From Phoronis australis (lineage: Eukaryota; Phoronida; Phoronidae), in assembly GCA_002633005.1 (NCBI GenBank), contig NMRA01000132.1:513162-577161 (forward strand): a stretch of DNA of 64,000 nt, written 5' to 3'. Position 1 is the first letter of the stretch. Each line of letters starts with the position of its first letter. Positions 12,195 through 23,800 of this stretch are shown in pieces. The translations under genes and the position numbers were made by a program. The notes under the pieces were generated by a model that ran no database searches, was not told where the DNA came from, and saw only the letters and a program-made list of their open reading frames with translations.

Positions 12195-12500
12195 ATCAGG
12201 CCCGTAGGAGGATAAAAACTATCGGGGGGCACAAACCAACTCGACTCCGCCGAACTACCCCCCACCCGCCTTCCTATCCACCTCCGCCACCTCCACCTCC
12301 CCCAGCCTCCGTATGACTTAAAATTTGTACTGACCGCCCACGTCCACCGTAGGAGGTGGGGGAGCAACCCCCGGGATGTAATCATCACGGATTTGAGTAC
12401 TCGTGAACCAACAAATTTTCACAGAGAGTAAGAATGGGCCTAGTCCAGTGCACTGACGGATAGCTACAAGAGAGCTGCCTTGGCTTGTAAACTGTAGCAA
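12195..12500 (-). repeat. C-rich dispersed repeat, copy 1 (5' part)
   Basis: The block runs from 'ggcccgtaggaggat' through a C-rich stretch (about 12,250-12,305) to 'agtactcgtgaaccaaca', 'gagagtaagaatgggcctag' and 'gtgcactgacggatagc'. The same order recurs at 13,778-14,215. This copy lacks the downstream half seen in copies 2 and 3. Strand is arbitrary. The minus-strand frames through it (12137-12388, 12318-12500) are shadows of the C-rich tract. Confidence 0.6.
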
Positions 12501-12966
12501 CTGTTACATTTTACGTCAATGTTACGTTTTACATTGACCGGCACTTTTCGTATACCTCTTCTATAGGAATGTCCTCCGGGCTGACGCGGCATGAATTTGG
12601 CTAACCATTATCATTATTACTATTATTATTGAATTGATTTAACGAGGACGCAGTGCAATATACACAATACATGTATACATGCTTAGCAAAGTGCTTATAC
12701 ATCATGGTACTTACTCAAAGATTTTAAAATCATCTCATTTCTGGTTTCCCATAATGGACAGCGAGTGTTGTTTCAAAGCGATTTCAAAGGGGTTCCTATG
12801 TTCAACCGCAACTATACTTTGAGAAACGTCTTGACAAGTGTGGATGCAGAGTAGGACTACTTTTGGAAACGATGAGGTTGAGGTATAAAATTTTGTTTAG
12901 ACCACTGCGCAAACTTCAAATTTTTGAACTACGGGTAAGCACGATATTGTTTGTGACATAACTATA

Positions 12967-12999
12967 AGCAATGAGCTATACCTGGTATAGCTCATTGCT
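12967..12999. repeat. Perfect 16-base hairpin with one-base centre
   Basis: The arms 'agcaatgagctatacc' and 'ggtatagctcattgct' are exact inverse complements around a single T at 12,983, and pairing extends with one bulged A into 'tata' on each side. There is no U-run after it and no gene beside it, so I do not call it a terminator. It may be the end-to-end remnant of two inverted element arms. Confidence 0.7.
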
Positions 13000-13852
13000 A
13001 TAAGCTTCCTATAGTTGGCACAAGAACTGAATTCAGATTGTAATCGTTTACTTACGACTTACATCTAAACGTGGGGATTACCCACCGTGTTATTTTTGTC
13101 TCTTGTTGAAAACATTCCTTTTCAAAGAATCGGAATCAAGCACTCTTGCTGTTGAGTCAAATGGCGTAATCGAACAGTACAAGTACCAACACAATTCATA
13201 CTCAAGTGCGTACTAAAAAGTATATTTAGTTACAAAGATGTGTAACATCTACATGGCATAATTTCAATTTCTCAATGCAGCTTGGTCGAATACAGTGTAA
13301 TTTATGTCGCATCGCATAGTCGGTCTACTAAACCAGAGTAGAGTTGCACAAGGGAAAATCTTCGTAGCGTTACGTGGCATTACTACCTTGAATATGAGCG
13401 AGTCTGGATCAAGGTACAGATGGTCAAACAACCACACTTGTGTTTTAACCAATCTACAGAAATCAAGACGTCCTTAGTCCTGCGCTAACAATAAAATCGC
13501 GTCAGGTTCTTCGAGCCAACTACTAGCTTGAATCCCCAAAAAGCGTAAAAATGACAAGAAAATGCAGATTAGTCAGCGGAACTTTAATTGGGTAGAAAAC
13601 ATCGAGCCAGTACATCAATTTGCAGAACTTCGAACACTGTGTGACGCTCAACTTAAATAAAACCGACCCTGAATGTAAAAGGTCACCTTTACACTGATGC
13701 CTTTAAAAGGAATGAGCCATCCTGTGGAAATCGTCCATAAACAAGCATTGAGAATTCTTTTATCATTTTATCTACAGGCCCGTAGAAAGGCCAAAATTAT
13801 TGAGGGGGGTACAAACCATTTCGACGTCGCCAAATAACCCCCCCCCCCCCCC

Positions 13853-13877
13853 NNNNNNNNNNNNNNNNNNNNNNNNN
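13853..13877. other. Assembly gap (25 N)
   Basis: Twenty-five N bases lie inside a poly-C tract, with Cs on the left side and Cs after 'tt' on the right. The homopolymer probably stopped the reads. The open frame reported through this gap on the minus strand is not real. Confidence 0.95.
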
Positions 13878-13952
13878 TTCCCCCCCCCCCTCACTCGCCC
13901 CCGTCCTCCTGATGCCACCATAATGGCACCGAATCTCCCACGTGGGGAGGCA

Positions 13953-14102
13953 CAGTGTCGGATTTAGGGGGCCAAGAGGCCATGACCCCCCTAAAATTCT
14001 CCCAGATTCCTTTTGGCAGCTCGGAGGTACCAATTTCTGACTAGTAAAACCCTGGCTAATACTGTGCCCTGCCCCCCACTCAAAATCCTGGATCCGCCTC
14101 TG
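13953..14102. mobile_element. Short element with CAGNGNCGGAT ends, nested in copy 2
   Basis: The left end reads 'cagtgtcggatttaggggg'. The inverse complement of the right end reads 'cagaggcggatccaggattt'. The sister copy at 12.3 kb lacks these 150 bases at the corresponding place, which supports insertion. Elements with very similar ends are common in animal genomes, but I could not confirm a target-site duplication and leave the superfamily open. Confidence 0.6.
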
Positions 14103-14590
14103 GGACAATCCCGGGGATCCAGCCATTAAGAGTTGAGTAACCGTGAACCAACACCGAGAGTACGAATGGGACTATGACCAGTACACTGACCTGTAGCGAG
14201 GAGCTGCTTCAAGTAGCTATAGTTGAGATCTAACAGTGTGAAAATGCGAAATTCCCGATTAACTAAAGCTAGTTGCTGGTCAGCTCAACTATGATTCACT
14301 TGAGACAGGCAGCTTAGCTCGTATGGACCGTCTGCACTCGTTCTAAGGTCAAGATTAGTTTTGCTGTGATCCAGTTTCGGGAAAACTTTATTTTATTATG
14401 TTCATTCTTTGAAAGAGTTTTTTTTTTGAAAAGGTGAGACCCCGAAGTCAATGGCATAGTGTCTTTGGGGATGTTTCAGAATCCCTAGTTGAAACACGAC
14501 CGGTAGTTCAGTTTCTGGTGGCTGGGGAAAAGGATAATGTGTCCCGAAAAAATCACTCAGAGTCTGCGCCGCCTACTGCATGGTTACATC

Positions 14591-14591
14591 N
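14591..14591. other. Single N, possible contig join
   Basis: One undetermined base. Similar single Ns at 11,507, 30,549 and 55,868 suggest a join style of the assembly; two of those abut duplicated sequence. Confidence 0.6.
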
Positions 14592-15299
14592 GCCCTGATC
14601 TAAGCTTCGAACGCATCTGTATTACATGTTCTCAGTTGCGACCTTTTTTAATTTTGTGAGCTAAACCAACCTAACTGCAAGCTGTTAGAACTGCAGTTTG
14701 TGTTCTGAATCGTGAGCCGCGGGTAGCAATTTACTGAAAAGTGAAAAGATGTCCAGTTTATAAATCTTATTCAAGAGATCATCCAAAGCAACAAATTCTG
14801 TAACTAGATCAGTTGCTTAATGATTTCGCTATAAGTTTTGATTAGAAAAAAATACTTTCATCAAGGTGCCGCATCACATGATCATTGGGTTTGTAGATCA
14901 CAACAAGAAATATTTTTGCGTTGCCTGTGATACGCAAACCAACGAATTCTGTAACTAGATCAGCAAGTTAATAAGTTCGCTGTCCGTTTTGATTAGGAAG
15001 ACTAGTATCATCAGGGTGCGGCATCACGTGATAATTGAGCGCCCAAAAAGTTTGCAAGAACGCTTCTTAACCTGATCCTGGAAACTCCCTTCGTATGGAA
15101 TTGAAACTGTACGCGGTACATTGTCACTATACCAAGAAACTATTCGTGTTAAAAACTATGTAAAGCACATAATGGACACATTTATAAGTTCAAGCTAGCA
15201 CGTTAGACATAATTTCATTCAAACAATCCGGGAAAGAAGTGAGTGAACCGTTTTCTTCCCTGTGAAAAATACCGTGAACACTCATGAAAAATGACTTCA

Positions 15300-15475
15300 C
15301 TTTCGTAAAATGTAACAATGCTACAACTCTCGCACGTGCATTCTTGGTAAATTGTAACAATTAAGTCAAATGTAACAAATTGTTACATTTTAGGAGAGGC
15401 CTAGCAACGTGAGCTGTAACAGTGATGTAAAATTTAACAGTTGTGACATTTTACGAAATTGTTACATTTTACGCG
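15300..15475. repeat. Cluster of GTTACATTTTAC motifs in both orientations
   Basis: The motif TTGTTACATTTTAC or its inverse complement occurs at least five times between 15,305 and 15,472, including a palindromic pair 'tgtaacaaattgttaca' at about 15,371. A related group sits at 12,500-12,535, at the edge of copy 1 of the C-rich family. It may be an internal array of that family. Confidence 0.5.
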
Positions 15476-15494
15476 TATCACTGCCTCAAGTCAT

Positions 15495-15845
15495 CAAGTC
15501 ACTATAGCCGAGATCTGCCAGTGTGGAAATACGAACTGAATGACGAATGAACTAGCTAGGCTAGGCGCTGGTCACCTCAGCTATGATTCAGTGAGACAAA
15601 GATACTTGAGGCAAACAGCTCAGCTTCGTAGCAATCCATCTGCGCTGGATCTACGGTCAAGGTTCAGTTTATTGTGATCCACTTTGGGAAAAGTTCATTT
15701 TATCAGGGTCACTCTTTGAAGGTATTTTTGAAAAGGCGACGTCCGGAGGTTCATGGTGAAGTTCTTTTGGGGTTGTTTCAATATCCCTTGTTGAAGAACG
15801 GGTAGTACAGTTTCTGGTGGCTGGGGAAAATGATACACTTCCACT
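15495..15845 (-). repeat. C-rich repeat family, copy 3 (3' part)
   Basis: This matches 14,215-14,540 with many substitutions. Shared blocks include 'gagatct..cagtgtg', 'ctagctaggc..gctggtca', 'gtgatcca..ttgggaaaa' and 'gtttctggtggctggggaaaa'. It lacks the C-rich first part. Strand is arbitrary. The minus-strand frame 15695-15913 overlaps it and is not a gene. Confidence 0.6.
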
Positions 15846-15913
15846 GACGCCAAGAATCCTCCCTTCAAGAGCTGAGACAATAAATATGCTTTCAAAAAAA
15901 AAAACAACAACAC

Positions 15914-17000
15914 ATGCTCAGCAACTAATGCAATCTATCAGGTCATCAATTTTCCTCAAGTAATATACAGGGATAAAAACGAAAAAATAGAGAGACATTT
16001 GTCTCCATTATCCATTGCTAGAGCGGGGCCTCTGGAAAAATATTGTTTTCCGTTCGCAAAATTGTCTAACAGAAATTTAAAAACCTAGTGAATTCAATAC
16101 GCTCCTCAAAAGCTGTGCTTTACGAATGCTCTCAATTTTTTTCTAAATACATGTATGAATGATTAGGAGCACGTTTTCAAGTGTGTTTAGGTAACCTATG
16201 CCGCAAGAAGCGAGCCCCCTAACGACAATGTCGTTGCCACGGCCTTCAAAGGATAAATCATGCACTGATAGCTGTCAAATGTTCTCCCGAATTTTTTCTC
16301 TTCTCTTTGTTTCGAGGTTGTTCTTTTCTCGACTGCCCCTGGCTCCACGCTTATCTCTTGACGTCTTGGGGGGCACGTGCATATACCACGGGAGGTTTAG
16401 TCTCTTCTGTCACCATTGATGAAAAGCAATTAGGTTTTGATATTTTTGTATCACAAAATTTTGTATTTTACAAAGTGAAAAATCGACGTACTTAAAGTTG
16501 CACATTTCCATGAAGTTTGACTTTTAAATTTGTCTAATTCTGCAAATTGGACATGGAATAGAACAGATTTAAATACAAAGAAATTAGGTGTCCATAAAGG
16601 GCTGATACTGTACGTAATGTTGACAGAGGTTCCAGCTTGCGCCATAAATGCAAACTTGGATTAAAAAGTTATGCACTCAAGCATAGAATACCAGAGAACA
16701 GTTCGCACAAAAGTAGAGTAGAAAATTCCAAACATAAGTTCGTGTAAAACGATTAGACCCCGAGACATGCTCGTTGTTTTGAACTGTCAAATGTTAATTT
16801 AAAGATCCATGGAACGCGAAAGCTCGTCAAAATCCCCTTTAACGATTCCTGACGAAATTACCTTCTCGCAACGTCAACTACAGAGTCATTCACTTTCTCC
16901 AGTGAGAGGATTTCCAGAAAAAGTAAAACATTAACGATTCCGCAATTTCAGGGGGGAGAGCCTAATAAACTCTGGAGAATTCTCTTGATTCGCTGATGGT
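15914..17000. other. Intergenic stretch, nothing assigned
   Basis: Short open frames only, on both strands and overlapping (16198-16495 plus, 16451-16645 minus), with no recognisable product. No inverted or tandem repeat stood out. Confidence 0.5.
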
Positions 17001-17007
17001 TTTGAGA

Positions 17008-17126
17008 TTGGTAACAGAAATAGAACGGCAAGGAATATTATGAGACCGAACTTTTAGAGGAGTAAAAGTCCTACCTCGACTGATTTTCATTTTTAGCCGG
17101 TTAAACAGGTCGAAAAGCAGTTTTAA
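17008..17126 (+). repeat. Foldback-family copy (half element)
   Basis: Shows the family order: 'ggtaacagaaatagaa', 'aaggaatattatgagaccga', 'gagtaaaagtcct', 'gattttcatttttagc', then 'cgaaaagcagtttta'. It compares with 57,910-58,036, the best preserved single arm. No inverted partner is seen beside it. Confidence 0.6.
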
Positions 17127-17843
17127 CTAGTGACACTATCTGCGACAGTGTTGTCTATGTGATATCACTGAACCTCAAGCGTAAGCATAGATATAGATAT
17201 GTTTCTGTGTCTTTGTTTTTAGCTGTGATAACGTCACTGGCCTACATTTCAGTTAATTCTACCGAATGACTGGAAGTCATCGTCGGAAGTCGGGCATTTC
17301 CAGTAACATCACAAAAACACAAATAATTTTTATGTTTTATAACTCTGGTTAAAGTTCACAATTGCAAGATGTTATATCCCAACGGGCAACAGTAACCCCA
17401 ATGGTGAATAATGGCCCTAAAATCGATTGTGTTCTATTGTGTCCCACGCAGAGTTTATAGGACAACTTTATTCTGTGATGTATGATTACTAGGAATGCTA
17501 ACTCGCCATTTTAAGAAAAAACAAAAAATCAAAGGTTCATCCACTCCAAGAACAAAAACAATACTGCTCCACAGACGGCTTTGTATGTGGTTTGAAAGCT
17601 GCTGAATCCTTTTCATGTTATTTTCTTTTGCTTTTGATTTGTTTGGAATTTAAACAAAACTTTATGAATTTTCACAAAGTTTTGCCTTCCCCATTGTTGT
17701 TCGAGTGTGCAAGAACCGCGCCGCTTTAAAATTATAGGACCCATATCAAGGATGATGATTCCGTTTATTTTGAATTTTGAAACTGCATTTCAGCTGTGGA
17801 AAAAAAATCAAAATGGACTAGATCTTATGCCCTCGTAAAACAG

Positions 17844-18085
17844 ATCTCGAAATATTCCTTACCGTGATAAGGATTGTGCTTCTGTTACCAACAAGAACAA
17901 TTAAAATACTTCAGACTTCAGACTTCATTGAGACTGGCCAACTCTGAAATAATCGAAAACGGCGCACGAGTCAATTGCCTGTGACTTGAGTTGGTAATGG
18001 AAGTAGAAAACTATCGCGGTAAGGAATACTTTGAAACCGATTTATGAGACTAACAGGCCAAACTCGATTTTCGTTTTTAGGGAGT
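17844..18085. mobile_element. Foldback-family copy with both arms
   Basis: The left arm (about 17,844-17,892) reads 'aaatattccttaccgtgata' and on to 'ctgttaccaac'. The right arm (about 17,991-18,042) reads 'gttggtaatggaagtag' and on to 'cggtaaggaatactttg', its inverse complement with a few mismatches. The right arm then continues into the family's 'aggcc..ctcgattttcgttttta' segment. It shows that family members can be inverted-arm elements. No coding sequence. Confidence 0.6.
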
Positions 18086-18339
18086 GGAGTGGGCTTCTTG
18101 CCAAGACCTACCACTGTATCTAGTGTGACATTCGTTGCTGTGCACTGCGTGTAGTTATGCGAAACTAGATTTAGATGAATTTTTTATATCACACGATGAT
18201 CCATGTCTGAGATTGTATTCATTATGTTGATTGCAGTCGACACTGTTGTATGTCGAAAATATTATTATGTCAACCAGGGGTATAGAACGTAATGTAAAGA
18301 AGATTGAAAAAAAGTGTTCAATAATATTCTTTTTTATCA

Positions 18340-18828
18340 GGCCCCGATCTGAGATTCAACCAAACGCGCACTCCGTGTCCGTCACTGGATCAAACCAACA
18401 CGACCGTTCAATTTACTCAATAGGTAGCAGCGCTGCCGGCGATGGCCTGAACCAGGGCAAAGACAGGCGTACTTTCCTGTGTAACTTTTTGCGTTGGCCA
18501 ATCTAGAGTTCGACACAAGAATATCACCAATCGTCTTTGATTTCACTAAAGAAGCCTGTGTGTTCACTTGCTTCGCTCTTATTATATGTAGAATTCTCTC
18601 GAAGTCTGGCAAGTTCTTGTGTTTTTGCGAATTTCTTGTCTCTACGGAACGCACGACCACGCTGAACTCCCCCAATGAAAATAATGGACTAGACCAGCAT
18701 GACCTTTTACCTTTTGATCGTGTTTTGATCATTTGTCTAACAGGTGGTATTTCGGTGCACTCTACAACTTTCAATGGCGGGCCATTTAGCTGTGAGAAAG
18801 GAGTAGCCCCTGCGAATCGGCAAAAATG
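18340..18828 (+). promoter_or_regulatory. Candidate 5' exon / transcription start region, ATG directly before a donor
   Basis: At 18,826-18,828 'aaaATG' is followed immediately by 'gtgagt', a consensus donor. An exon ending there would be in phase 0, which is what the first supported exon at 26,895 needs, since that exon has no Met. The block from 18,340 is richer in G, C and CpG than its surroundings and CpG falls soon after it. A pyrimidine-rich 'cag' precedes 18,340. It could be the 5' UTR plus start codon of the smoothelin/Ig gene across an 8 kb first intron. Overlapping frames of 112 codons (plus) and 130 codons (minus) are unrecognised. This is inference; transcript data would decide it. 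Confidence 0.3.
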
Positions 18829-19467
18829 GTGAGTACGTTTTCAGACGTAAGTTTGGACTAGACATATAGTAATAACGCCATCTCGGAGTCATCCACGTGC
18901 TCACGTTGCCCTTGTTTTGCTTACAAGCCCTTTTTGCGAGGCCATTAACCTGAACTGGGCCTCAGGGCGATGCGAATACACTGCCTGTGGTTGTCGTAGG
19001 CATACAGGGGGTGGCCCTGTGATAGGAATGCTCAACGTATTTGCTGTTTGATTGGTAGAATGAAGCTAGGGAAACAATATGTTGTGAAAAAGTTACACCT
19101 GTTAATGATATAACCCCAACTCGTTTTCAGGTTTTAACAGTAGGTTGTCACTCAAGCACGAAGATTTTAATTCAGCTGCCCCCCCAGCAATAATCTAAGT
19201 TTACCAGGTCTACAAATCCCTACTGTTATGGATGGGAAAAGACAATAATTACAGATTTCCTCAGTGATGAACATGGCGGTTCGCTGTCGACCACTAATTT
19301 TTCCACTATGTGCAAAGATCAAACTTTAATAGGATTTGTACTCGCTAGTTAACGTAAAATGAAGTATGGCCTTAGTGGATTGCATGGAATGTCATATCAA
19401 GCAATGTTGCCTCAAAGTCAATCACTTTCCTCTGATCAACAGTTCTAGAAATAGCCATTTTAGCCCA

Positions 19468-19985
19468 TCTTTAAGGTTATGTTGAACCCTAGAAAAATGT
19501 CCAGTTTTGACCAATTTTGGATCATCATACCTCAAAAACAGCAAGTCGGGCTCACTGAAACTTTCAGGTACGACTGCACTGTGCTTTACGCACTCTTCTA
19601 AAAGTTGTTAAGAATTATTTTTAAAATGTTCCACTTTTGCATGACGGGCTATCAAACATAGGAATAACGTGATTTTTAAAGTTGCATAAAACTAAACAAT
19701 TAACATGTATAAAACTGTAACAGCGTTTTTGAGATTTTATTTTCAACGTACATAGCATGAAATTTTCTCATGTTATTGATCCTGTTGTTTTGATATGAAT
19801 GCACCTTTCTTTTTTGCTAAATTTTACCAAAAAAGAATGGTCAAGTGACATAATTAATAGCAGATTAATATAAAGTCAAAAATAAATTCTGTAAAATATG
19901 TACTTTTGTTGAGTTGAATTCTAGAGTTTAGTAGATATTAGGCCGAATATACAGTCTTGTGGGTAAGACCCTAAGTAACCTACAA
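19468..19985 (+). repeat. Dispersed ~500-base repeat family, copy 1
   Basis: Shares with 54,640-55,130 and 61,115-61,500 the ordered blocks 'ccctagaaaaatgtccag', 'ctgaaactttcaggta', 'aaaatgttccacttttgcat', 'gctaaattttaccaaaa', 'ctgtaaaatatgtacttttg' and a closing 'gtagatatta..cagtcttg'. A minus-strand copy lies at 41.7 kb. No coding potential or poly-A tail was seen, and no terminal inverted repeats were recognised. The class of element is unknown. Confidence 0.7.
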
Positions 19986-22619
19986 GACCTGGTAGTGGCA
20001 TGACCTTCCCGGATCAGACACTACAGTGACTGTACAAACTTGTAGACAAGATCAGACAATCAACAATTACATGATCAAACACAATGGCAAGGCTTAAGTG
20101 TAAACCAAATAACAGAGAGATGGGACAAGGGGTGCGCCCAGATTCTAAGAAGGTTAAGTGGCTTGTTTTGTGGTTTAAAGATATTATATTACCCTACAAG
20201 AGTTAACACAGTTTTATATCTGCATATGGGCTCTTCCAAGGGATAGTTAATATATACATACCCCCCTCCCCATAATCATTTTCTTGTTGGTAATAATTCT
20301 AGGTCCTGAAATGAATTAACAATCTTCAGTATTTTCAGACAGTTGCCGCTTTTCTATAACCTCTATTGGCTTGATATTTTAAATGAAAGTGTCACAGGAT
20401 GTAGACCAAGAAAAGTGAGACTCTGAATCAGTACTGGTGAATTCTTTGTTTGCTTTATAAATAGGTGTATTGTTGGGTAGACACAAGACATGTTTATGTG
20501 CCTGGTCTGAAAGAACTTGCATATCTGAGCAGGTATGCCCTTACACTTCTGTGGGATTAGTTGTAATCTTACCTATTTTGATACAATCAGTAACAGATAC
20601 TAAAATTGTCAAGTGTCTTGTTTTCTAAAGACTGAACTTTTGACCGTTGTTCTTCTTATGCCCTGAAAAGATTCACTAGTTTTTGACAGTGTAATAAAAT
20701 TCGGACATTATTTTTTGCTCCAGATAAATATTTCCTTAACTTTGTTTAAAAGGAACATGTGTGTCTTAGTTGAACATTCACTTTTCACGATTATTTACTC
20801 AGCTTACTTTTTGTTTATTTGTAAACAGTCCGATGTTAGTGTGACATAGAGATTTAGTTTTTCAGCAAACATAACCTTGTTGATTTAGGTAAAGTCACTG
20901 TTTGAGTTGTCCCAAATCATTTGCTTTTAATATTAGACAAAAGTAGACAGAACTTACAGAACATGAATATTTTATTAACCCACCCAAGTCCGGAAATTTT
21001 GATTCATTGTAATTTGGTTGTTGTGTGAGTGCTTCCACTCTCGGTTTGTTCAAAATCACCGTTTTACTACTAAAATTGCATTTGCAGGTAATTGACACTT
21101 TCCTCGTCATTTGCTTTACTGCTTCTTAACAGACAGTTGGTGACCCAACCAAATTTTATTACTATTACTAGTTCTACTACTACAGGCTCAACATAACAGA
21201 GTAAACTCCCGAAAATATGAGTGAAAAAAAGTAAAATACAAGTAGAAAATTGACCTAATGGTTTTACTTGTATGGGCACAAAGCTGAGGTTAACTCGTTA
21301 GGTGTAAGAGAACGTTATGGAAATTATCATAATTGCAAGACAGTGTACACAATACTGTAAAACTGACCTGTAATTTGGATTTTATGTGTGACACAACAGC
21401 TTGTGAGTAGACTGTTATCTAAGGTTTTATGCAGCTGTAGTACTAGAGCTCAATAATTCATGCCTGTCAATGGAATTTCATGTAGTAGAAAACAGAAAAA
21501 TTATGATACAAACATTTTTGTGCTCTACACTAAAAAAGGTAATGCATTTTGAAAACTGCTTTGTCAATCAAAAATACCCTAAACAAAGAACTCGATGACA
21601 TTTTTCATAAAACAATGGAAACAAGTGCTTTCTACCATGTAGACGTTATTGGCCTCAGCCCTCAAGAGCTTTTGCAGTTGAAACCTGAAGGTCCTGAAGT
21701 TGTTACATAATTGCCTAGTAATTTATGGCCTCATTCATATAAATAGGGCATGTTTTATTAGGCACATTGGATGGCCACTTTGGCCAACCTGCATAAACAT
21801 AGACCAGTGCAGTAAACTTTTGTTATGTTTACAATACTGTTGATTACACTCTCAACAGTTTTCTAAGGACTGGGTCCTGAGTCCTGTTCTCATAATATCC
21901 TGAAGTGTGGTCACTGGGGCTTTCACAGTCTTCAATTAATTATGAATTATCAAAAACCTATGAGTGGGGGTCCTTGTGTGAATTTTAGTCAACAACTGGC
22001 TTTAGAAGTTTGTTCAGTCAAGTGGCAATGCCCCCTGATGCAGTTACCTTGTTTCACTGTTTATGTAATTTGACTATTGCTTTGGAACATCCCATTTCAC
22101 ACAACACTGAGTGTCAAGTTTTGAACTTTGATTTTGCTACAAGTTTACTTAGGCTTATTATTTTCTATGTTTATATAGTCTGTGGTCAGAATGGAGCTTT
22201 TCAGTGATATTTTTTGTAGGACCTTATCAACAAATTTGTGTAATCAGCCAAATATTTACAAAACCATTTAATTCATTTCAAGAAAACAGGAAGATAATGA
22301 ATGGTTTAACAAACATATATAGGTAAATGTCGACCCTGTGCATACAAATGTTTCTTCCGATTAGGCTTCCCTTGTGGACAAAGTGATCTGTGTCTTTTAA
22401 ACCTCTAAAATGTCTACAAGACTGTGTCAACTGAAGTTTGAAAGGAGTCTCGCCAGACCTTGCCTAATCACCTGTTATTGTGTTTATTGGTAATTGTCAG
22501 TTATCATATGCATAATATGGTTGTGTGTACCCAAGTGTTAACTTCTGGGTATAACTAAAAACGCATTTACGCATCCTATGATCTGTTGAGTTTTGACTAA
22601 AAATGCATTATCATTAAAG

Positions 22620-22830
22620 TATTTATTTCAGCATACTTGTTACACAATTGTCAAATATATACCCTTATATATGTACTATGTACTGTATATACAAAATATG
22701 TTTTGCTTTATATATTTAACGTGTAGCACTATGCCACCTTCTGCAAATTATGTACTACTATATACAAAATATTTATCATTATATACAGAATATTTACCGC
22801 TCACACTATGTACAAAATAACTATAACTGT
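22620..22830 (+). repeat. Degenerate AT-rich array around TATATACAAAATAT
   Basis: The unit 'tatatacaaaatat' or a close variant recurs about every 40-70 bases (near 22,685, 22,759 and 22,780), with 'tatgtact' before several of them. It makes an open frame of 75 codons that is repeat translation and not a gene. Confidence 0.5.
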
Positions 22831-23635
22831 ACGCTTTTAATGCATCATGTTGTATTTCAGATTAGATTGTGGTGAACAGGTAAACACTAGTGATATTCAG
22901 TAATTTCTAGATGTGCATAGTTCCGCAAGTACACAAGTTATTTTATTGACTATTGTAGCGCTTTTGATTCACTGCACAATATGCAACTTGCCTTGAAGAT
23001 ATTAGTTAACTATTGGTTCTAGATTGGTTTTACATGTAGTTTGTGTGAATTGTTTTATTTCGTCTGGCAATAATCGGATACCGTGCCCACATTTTGTGAA
23101 CCATTTAGATGTTCGTTATTCAGTGGGAAAAATAGTTCTCAAAGTTTGGGCACGTTATATCAGACTATTACTGCTTTGTCTTATAAAACCATTGAAAAGA
23201 TAAAAATAACCCTTGGTTACAATTTACCTGATGTGTCACAGTCTCGATGTTCTGAGCTCAGAGAACCAGATTCCTGAATTTTGTAAATGAATTTGTGAAA
23301 CCGAAGAAGGAGGCTGGTGCAAAGTTCTGGTACTTCTCACTGTTTGCAATAAATTTGGCATCAAACCAAACTTTGTTCATTACTTTTTTAACAAAACCAT
23401 TTAATCTACATACCAGTAATACAAAATGTTCTCACTCATATTGACTGATTCATCCAACTTGTCATATTGGACAACTAGGGGAGATAAGTTTCATGTATTT
23501 TCATCGTTTCCTAGCTGTTACAACACTGTGTAAGTTACCATAAATAGTTTTAAAACTATTAATGTAGTGCTTATTTACGGTAATTGTTTGACTAATCAGT
23601 GCCTTGCTTCATTGGTTAGAAAGAAAAATCAACTT

Positions 23636-23800
23636 AGGCGGTTTACTCTCATAATATTGCTAACCGTGATAAGATTGTATTTTTGTGACCAAGAAATAGA
23701 ATCCTTTGGCAACGAATATTATGAGACCAATTTTATGAGAGTACAACTAAACGGCCTAATTTGGTTTTCATTCTGATACAACTGAACATAGCGAAATGTA
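23636..23800. mobile_element. Foldback-family copy with both arms
   Basis: The left arm 'tttactctcataatattgc' with 'taaccgtgataagattg' is the inverse complement of the right-arm type 'aatattatgagacc..ttatgagagtac'. The right side continues with 'ggcctaatttggttttcatt', a family hallmark. It is similar to the element at 17,844-18,085. Confidence 0.6.

Larger units (their letters stand above)
13778..14560 (-). repeat. C-rich dispersed repeat, copy 2 (longest copy)
   Basis: This copy shares its first part with 12,195-12,500 (the 'ggcccgtag' start, C-rich tract and 'gtgaaccaacaccgagagta') and its second part with 15,495-15,845 (from 'agctatagttgagatctaac' to 'gtttctggtggctggggaaaa'). It is interrupted by a 25-N gap in the C tract and by a 150-base element at 13,953-14,102. 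It therefore links the other two partial copies into one family of about 600 bases. Strand is arbitrary. Confidence 0.6.

Noticed and set aside
13797-14126. Minus-strand frame of 109 codons
   Set aside because: It crosses the 25-N gap and a poly-C tract and includes a nested element; not a protein.
18382-18774. Minus-strand open frame of 130 codons, one of the longest outside the main gene
   Set aside because: No recognisable motif, overlapped by a plus-strand frame of 112 codons. A GC- and CpG-richer block has fewer stops by chance, and no partner exons were found on the minus strand.
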